64,000 nt of DNA from positions 1,612,001-1,676,000 of the forward strand of contig NZ_JHZX01000001.1 in assembly GCF_000688335.1 (NCBI RefSeq), read 5' to 3'. Both the position numbers and the translations under genes were made by a program. Source of the stretch: Sediminibacter sp. Hel_I_10. GTDB lineage: Bacteria > Bacteroidota > Bacteroidia > Flavobacteriales > Flavobacteriaceae. Position 1 is the stretch's first letter; each line of letters starts with the position of its first letter. Below the pieces are notes generated by a model, which saw only the letters and a program-made list of their open reading frames with translations, ran no database searches and had not been told where the DNA came from. Of the stretch, positions 61,958 to 64,000 are shown one piece after another.

Positions 61958-62001
61958 GTGTGCTTTTTGGACTAACTCTCAAAAAGAAGACACCTAGGCT
62001 T
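61950..62001. terminator. Long imperfect hairpin between convergent genes
   Basis: An outer 12-bp stem with one mismatch (61950-61961 with 61990-62001) encloses an inner CTTTTTG/CAAAAAG stem (61963-61969 with 61980-61986). It overlaps the stop codon of the 68-aa gene and sits between convergent units. It may serve both directions, though T runs are poor. Confidence 0.5.
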
Positions 62002-62044
62002 AAAACAAAAAGAAAGAACAATTGGGGTATTGCTCCTTATGCCT

Positions 62045-62512
62045 TTATAAATTAGAGTAGGTAACCTCAAATGATCCCTCTGTAAACATACAGTCTGGTC
62101 CATCTTGATTTAGCGATTGTCCACTAAAATTAAAACTTCCCGCTACTCTTTTAGCAGAAACATCATGCGACGTGATATTTAGGGTTCCTTCTTGAGATAC
62201 GCAACCTCCCCCATCGCTAGAATCAAAGCTTGCGATAAACTCTATGCCCGCTGGGAATGTATCGCCAGCCTCAACTGAAATAGGAAAGTTCAAAACCACG
62301 TTGTTTCCATTTGATTCGCTGCCGCTAATTGTAATGGCATTATTCCCCCCTATAATAAATCCGTCAATAAAGGCTGGATTATAATCTACGCCATTCATTT
62401 TAACAGAGAAGGCGTTATTGCTCCCGTTGTTATTAGATGAGTCGTCATCTCCACCGCAAGATGTTGACAATAGGGCAAATAGCATAAATAAAATTGATGT
62501 TACTAGTTTCAT
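62045..62512 (-). CDS. Small lipoprotein, tandem paralogue A
   Basis: The lipobox STSC puts the lipidated Cys near residue 19, followed by an acidic/Asn/Ser linker (GGDDDSSNNNGSNN). The 110-residue beta-rich domain starts FSVKMNGVDYNP and ends GSFNFSGQ..FTEGSFEVTY. The same start and end occur in the gene 18 bp upstream, so they are tandem duplicates in one operon. The domain resembles flavobacterial DUF6252-type proteins. It has two extra Cys (GGGCVSQ, GPDCMF) that could pair. Function is unknown. Confidence 0.7.
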   Translation of the reverse strand: MKLVTSILFMLFALLSTSCGGDDDSSNNNGSNNAFSVKMNGVDYNPAFIDGFIIGGNNAITISGSESNGNNVVLNFPISVEAGDTFPAGIEFIASFDSSDGGGCVSQEGTLNITSHDVSAKRVAGSFNFSGQSLNQDGPDCMFTEGSFEVTYSNL

Positions 62513-62529
62513 TTTAAATAAATTTTAGA

Positions 62530-63012
62530 TTATTGATTAACGTAAGTCACTTTAAATTCACCTTCAGTAAAATTGATGGTGCTACTCGAATTGTCTGGGT
62601 CTGGACCCGAAAAATTAAATCTTCCCGATATCTCATTAGTTTCTCTATTATGAGAGGCAATGGTTAAGGTGCCATTAGTTGCAAAAAAGCCTCCATTGTC
62701 TGAATCATATATAGGCATAAAAATAGCTGTTCCATTAGAGCCAAAAACCCCTGCGCTTAATACATCTCTAGCCTCTACGGTTTCTGAAAATCCAATAACC
62801 ACATCCTTGTCTTGGCTATTGATAGCCTCTATAAGTATTGATGAACCAGCTACAGTTGCATTAATTTCTAAAGGAGTAAAGTCCTGCCCATTTACTTTAA
62901 CAAAAAAAGGTTCGGTTATTGGACTTTGATCATCATTGGAATCATCATCATTACTGCAAGAAACTGCCAAAACAGCGAATGCAAAACAGAAAAGAATTTT
63001 AAATAATTTCAT
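62530..63012 (-). CDS. Small lipoprotein, tandem paralogue B
   Basis: The lipobox AVSC puts the lipidated Cys near residue 19, with an Asp/Asn/Ser linker after it. The domain starts FFVKVNGQDFTPLEI and ends GRFNFSGPDP..FTEGEFKVTY, matching paralogue A but without its extra Cys pair. It is the first gene of the pair and is divergent from an ECF sigma gene (149 bp between starts), so the sigma factor may control it. The ligand is unknown. Confidence 0.7.
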   Translation of the reverse strand: MKLFKILFCFAFAVLAVSCSNDDDSNDDQSPITEPFFVKVNGQDFTPLEINATVAGSSILIEAINSQDKDVVIGFSETVEARDVLSAGVFGSNGTAIFMPIYDSDNGGFFATNGTLTIASHNRETNEISGRFNFSGPDPDNSSSTINFTEGEFKVTYVNQ

Positions 63013-63124
63013 TTTTAAATTAAGTTTTAATTGTTAGTGATTTAAGAATTAATGACAACCATAGAAAAAAGTAAACATCAGAAACGAAAGAATTTTTACA
63101 TTCTTCACATTTCAACTATTTTTC

Positions 63125-63132
63125 TAACTTTG
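63125..63132 (+). promoter_or_regulatory. -7 box of the ECF sigma gene
   Basis: TAACTTTG lies 28 nt before the ATG at 63161. No consensus -33 is seen. Confidence 0.55.
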
Positions 63133-63160
63133 AGTTTACTTTTCAGCCTCAAAAACATAA

Positions 63161-63700
63161 ATGATAAAAGAGCCTTCCATAGACGACTTGCTAAAAGCCC
63201 CAGATCAAGCTTTTGAAGTTCTTTATAATCACTATAAGATTGATTTTATAGCATTTGCAAGAAAATTTTCTTTGAAGGATGATGTTATTATAGATATTTA
63301 TCAAGACACGTTTTTGAGCTTTTATGAAAATTTATTGAATGGAAAGATTACTGAATTTACAAGTAGCATCAAGACCTATATTTTTAGTATCGGTAAATTC
63401 AAGATCTATGAGCACCATAGGAGGTCCTCTAAATTAAAGCTTATAGATCAACCCGTAAATCCCGAAATTACAGTAGATCATTTAGATCTAGAGAATGAAC
63501 AACTAACCGAACAAGAAATGTTGGTAAATAGGCACTTTAAAACGCTTGGAAAACAATGTCAGCTAATTTTAGAACTCTTCTATTTACAAGGAAGAACGCT
63601 TAATGAGATTAAAGGAGTTGAACATTATGAAAACACAGATGTGGTCAAAAGCCTGAAATCCAGATGTCTCAAAAAGTTGAGGCAACTGGTAAATTCATAA
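63161..63700 (+). CDS. ECF-type RNA polymerase sigma factor
   Basis: This 179-residue protein has the two ECF domains. Region 2 is at about residues 20-90 (FARKFSLKDDVIIDIYQDTFLSFYENL). Region 4 is at about 115-175, with LGKQCQLILELFYLQGRTLNEIKGVEHYENTDVVKSLKSRCLKKLRQL as the helix-turn-helix. The next gene starts one base after the stop and looks like its anti-sigma factor. Divergent lipoprotein genes are possible targets. Confidence 0.92.
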   Translation: MIKEPSIDDLLKAPDQAFEVLYNHYKIDFIAFARKFSLKDDVIIDIYQDTFLSFYENLLNGKITEFTSSIKTYIFSIGKFKIYEHHRRSSKLKLIDQPVNPEITVDHLDLENEQLTEQEMLVNRHFKTLGKQCQLILELFYLQGRTLNEIKGVEHYENTDVVKSLKSRCLKKLRQLVNS

Positions 63701-63701
63701 T

Positions 63702-64000
63702 ATGAAAAAAGACGACTTAATAGCACTTTATTTTGAAGGAAAGCTCGACGCTATCCAAACGGCACGTTTTGAAGATTTACTTCAAAATGATCCTGATTTC
63801 CAAGCCCGTTTTACCTTTGAAAAACAGGTGAAGCAGGCTATTATTTCTACTAAAAAAGAGGCACTTCAAACCAAACTTAAAGGTTTAGAACAACCAAAAC
63901 CCCAATCTCGATACTATATTCTAGCCATTGCTGCATCTCTAATTGTAGCGTTAGGGCTATTTGCCCTACTAAAGCCCACAGCAGAAACTTCTAATCAAGA
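63702..64000 (+). CDS. Probable anti-sigma factor (3' partial)
   Basis: The frame starts one base after the ECF stop and runs off the right edge after 99 codons. The N-terminal part is soluble and acidic (LIALYFEGKLDAIQTARFEDLLQNDPDF), like the zinc-less anti-sigma domains of Bacteroidetes. A membrane helix follows at about residues 74-90 (YYILAIAASLIVALGLFALL), after which the extracytoplasmic part begins. The one-base spacing to the sigma gene supports the assignment. Confidence 0.75.
   Translation, partial: MKKDDLIALYFEGKLDAIQTARFEDLLQNDPDFQARFTFEKQVKQAIISTKKEALQTKLKGLEQPKPQSRYYILAIAASLIVALGLFALLKPTAETSNQ

Overview
The window is one contiguous piece of a Bacteroidota chromosome, almost certainly from the family Flavobacteriaceae. 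The signs are low GC; Bacteroidetes-type promoters (-7 box TAnnTTTG, sometimes with a TTG/TTTG about 17-20 bp upstream); outer-membrane beta-barrels and lipoproteins throughout; an AsnRS, an EF-Ts and a sigma-54 of flavobacterial type; and an ExbB/ExbD cluster typical of the family. Nearly all of it is core genome. There are no rRNA genes, CRISPR arrays, insertion sequences or phage modules. Genus cannot be fixed from the sequence alone. Layout: 1-3.4 kb holds the end of a lytic transglycosylase, a 53-aa membrane peptide and two exported ferritin-like proteins. 3.5-8.0 kb is a translation block: rplM-rpsI, rpsB-tsf, pyrH-frr, most units closed by a clear terminator. 8.1-15.6 kb holds a barrel protein, an MMPL/RND exporter, asnS, rpoN and a membrane protein. 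15.6-18.8 kb (minus) is an ExbB-ExbD-ExbD energy-transduction cluster with a barrel protein. 18.8-21.6 kb holds tRNA-Ser(GGA) with a nearby fragment of a tRNA-Ser 3' end, then ansA and tatD. 21.7-23.5 kb holds a retropepsin-like protein and an orphan LuxR/NarL response regulator followed by an unusual non-coding module. 23.6-29.7 kb holds sucB-sucA and ispA. 29.8-36.6 kb is a tetR-tolC-MFP-RND efflux operon. 36.6-45.2 kb holds aspS, a TPR lipoprotein, a ClC channel, a cold-shock protein, tadA and dxs. 45.3-54.0 kb holds dgt, a TonB-dependent receptor with a beta-helix-like lipoprotein, a YwqK-like protein and a PiT phosphate transporter. 54.0-64.0 kb holds small envelope proteins, nrdB-nrdA, a DUF3109 protein, a MarC protein, two tandem lipoproteins, and an ECF sigma factor with the start of a probable anti-sigma gene. 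Two regulatory systems stand out. First, just downstream of the response regulator lie two copies of an 18-bp palindrome, 322 bp apart. Each sits at the same place relative to a TTG and a -7-like box, and each is followed by a short RNA-like unit starting GCTATTAAT and ending in a terminator hairpin. This looks like a response regulator driving a twin small-RNA (or sRNA plus leader/microprotein) module. Second, the promoters of the TonB receptor and the PiT transporter carry 11-bp-phased direct repeats of the PhoB/PhoP-box kind (TTAACA-like), ending exactly 9 bp before the -7 box in both. This suggests a phosphate-starvation regulon that may include the divergent dgt. Several start codons were moved inward where promoters, lipoboxes or signal peptides show the longest frame is wrong. 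Four or five genes have -7 boxes so close to the start codon that their mRNAs are probably leaderless.
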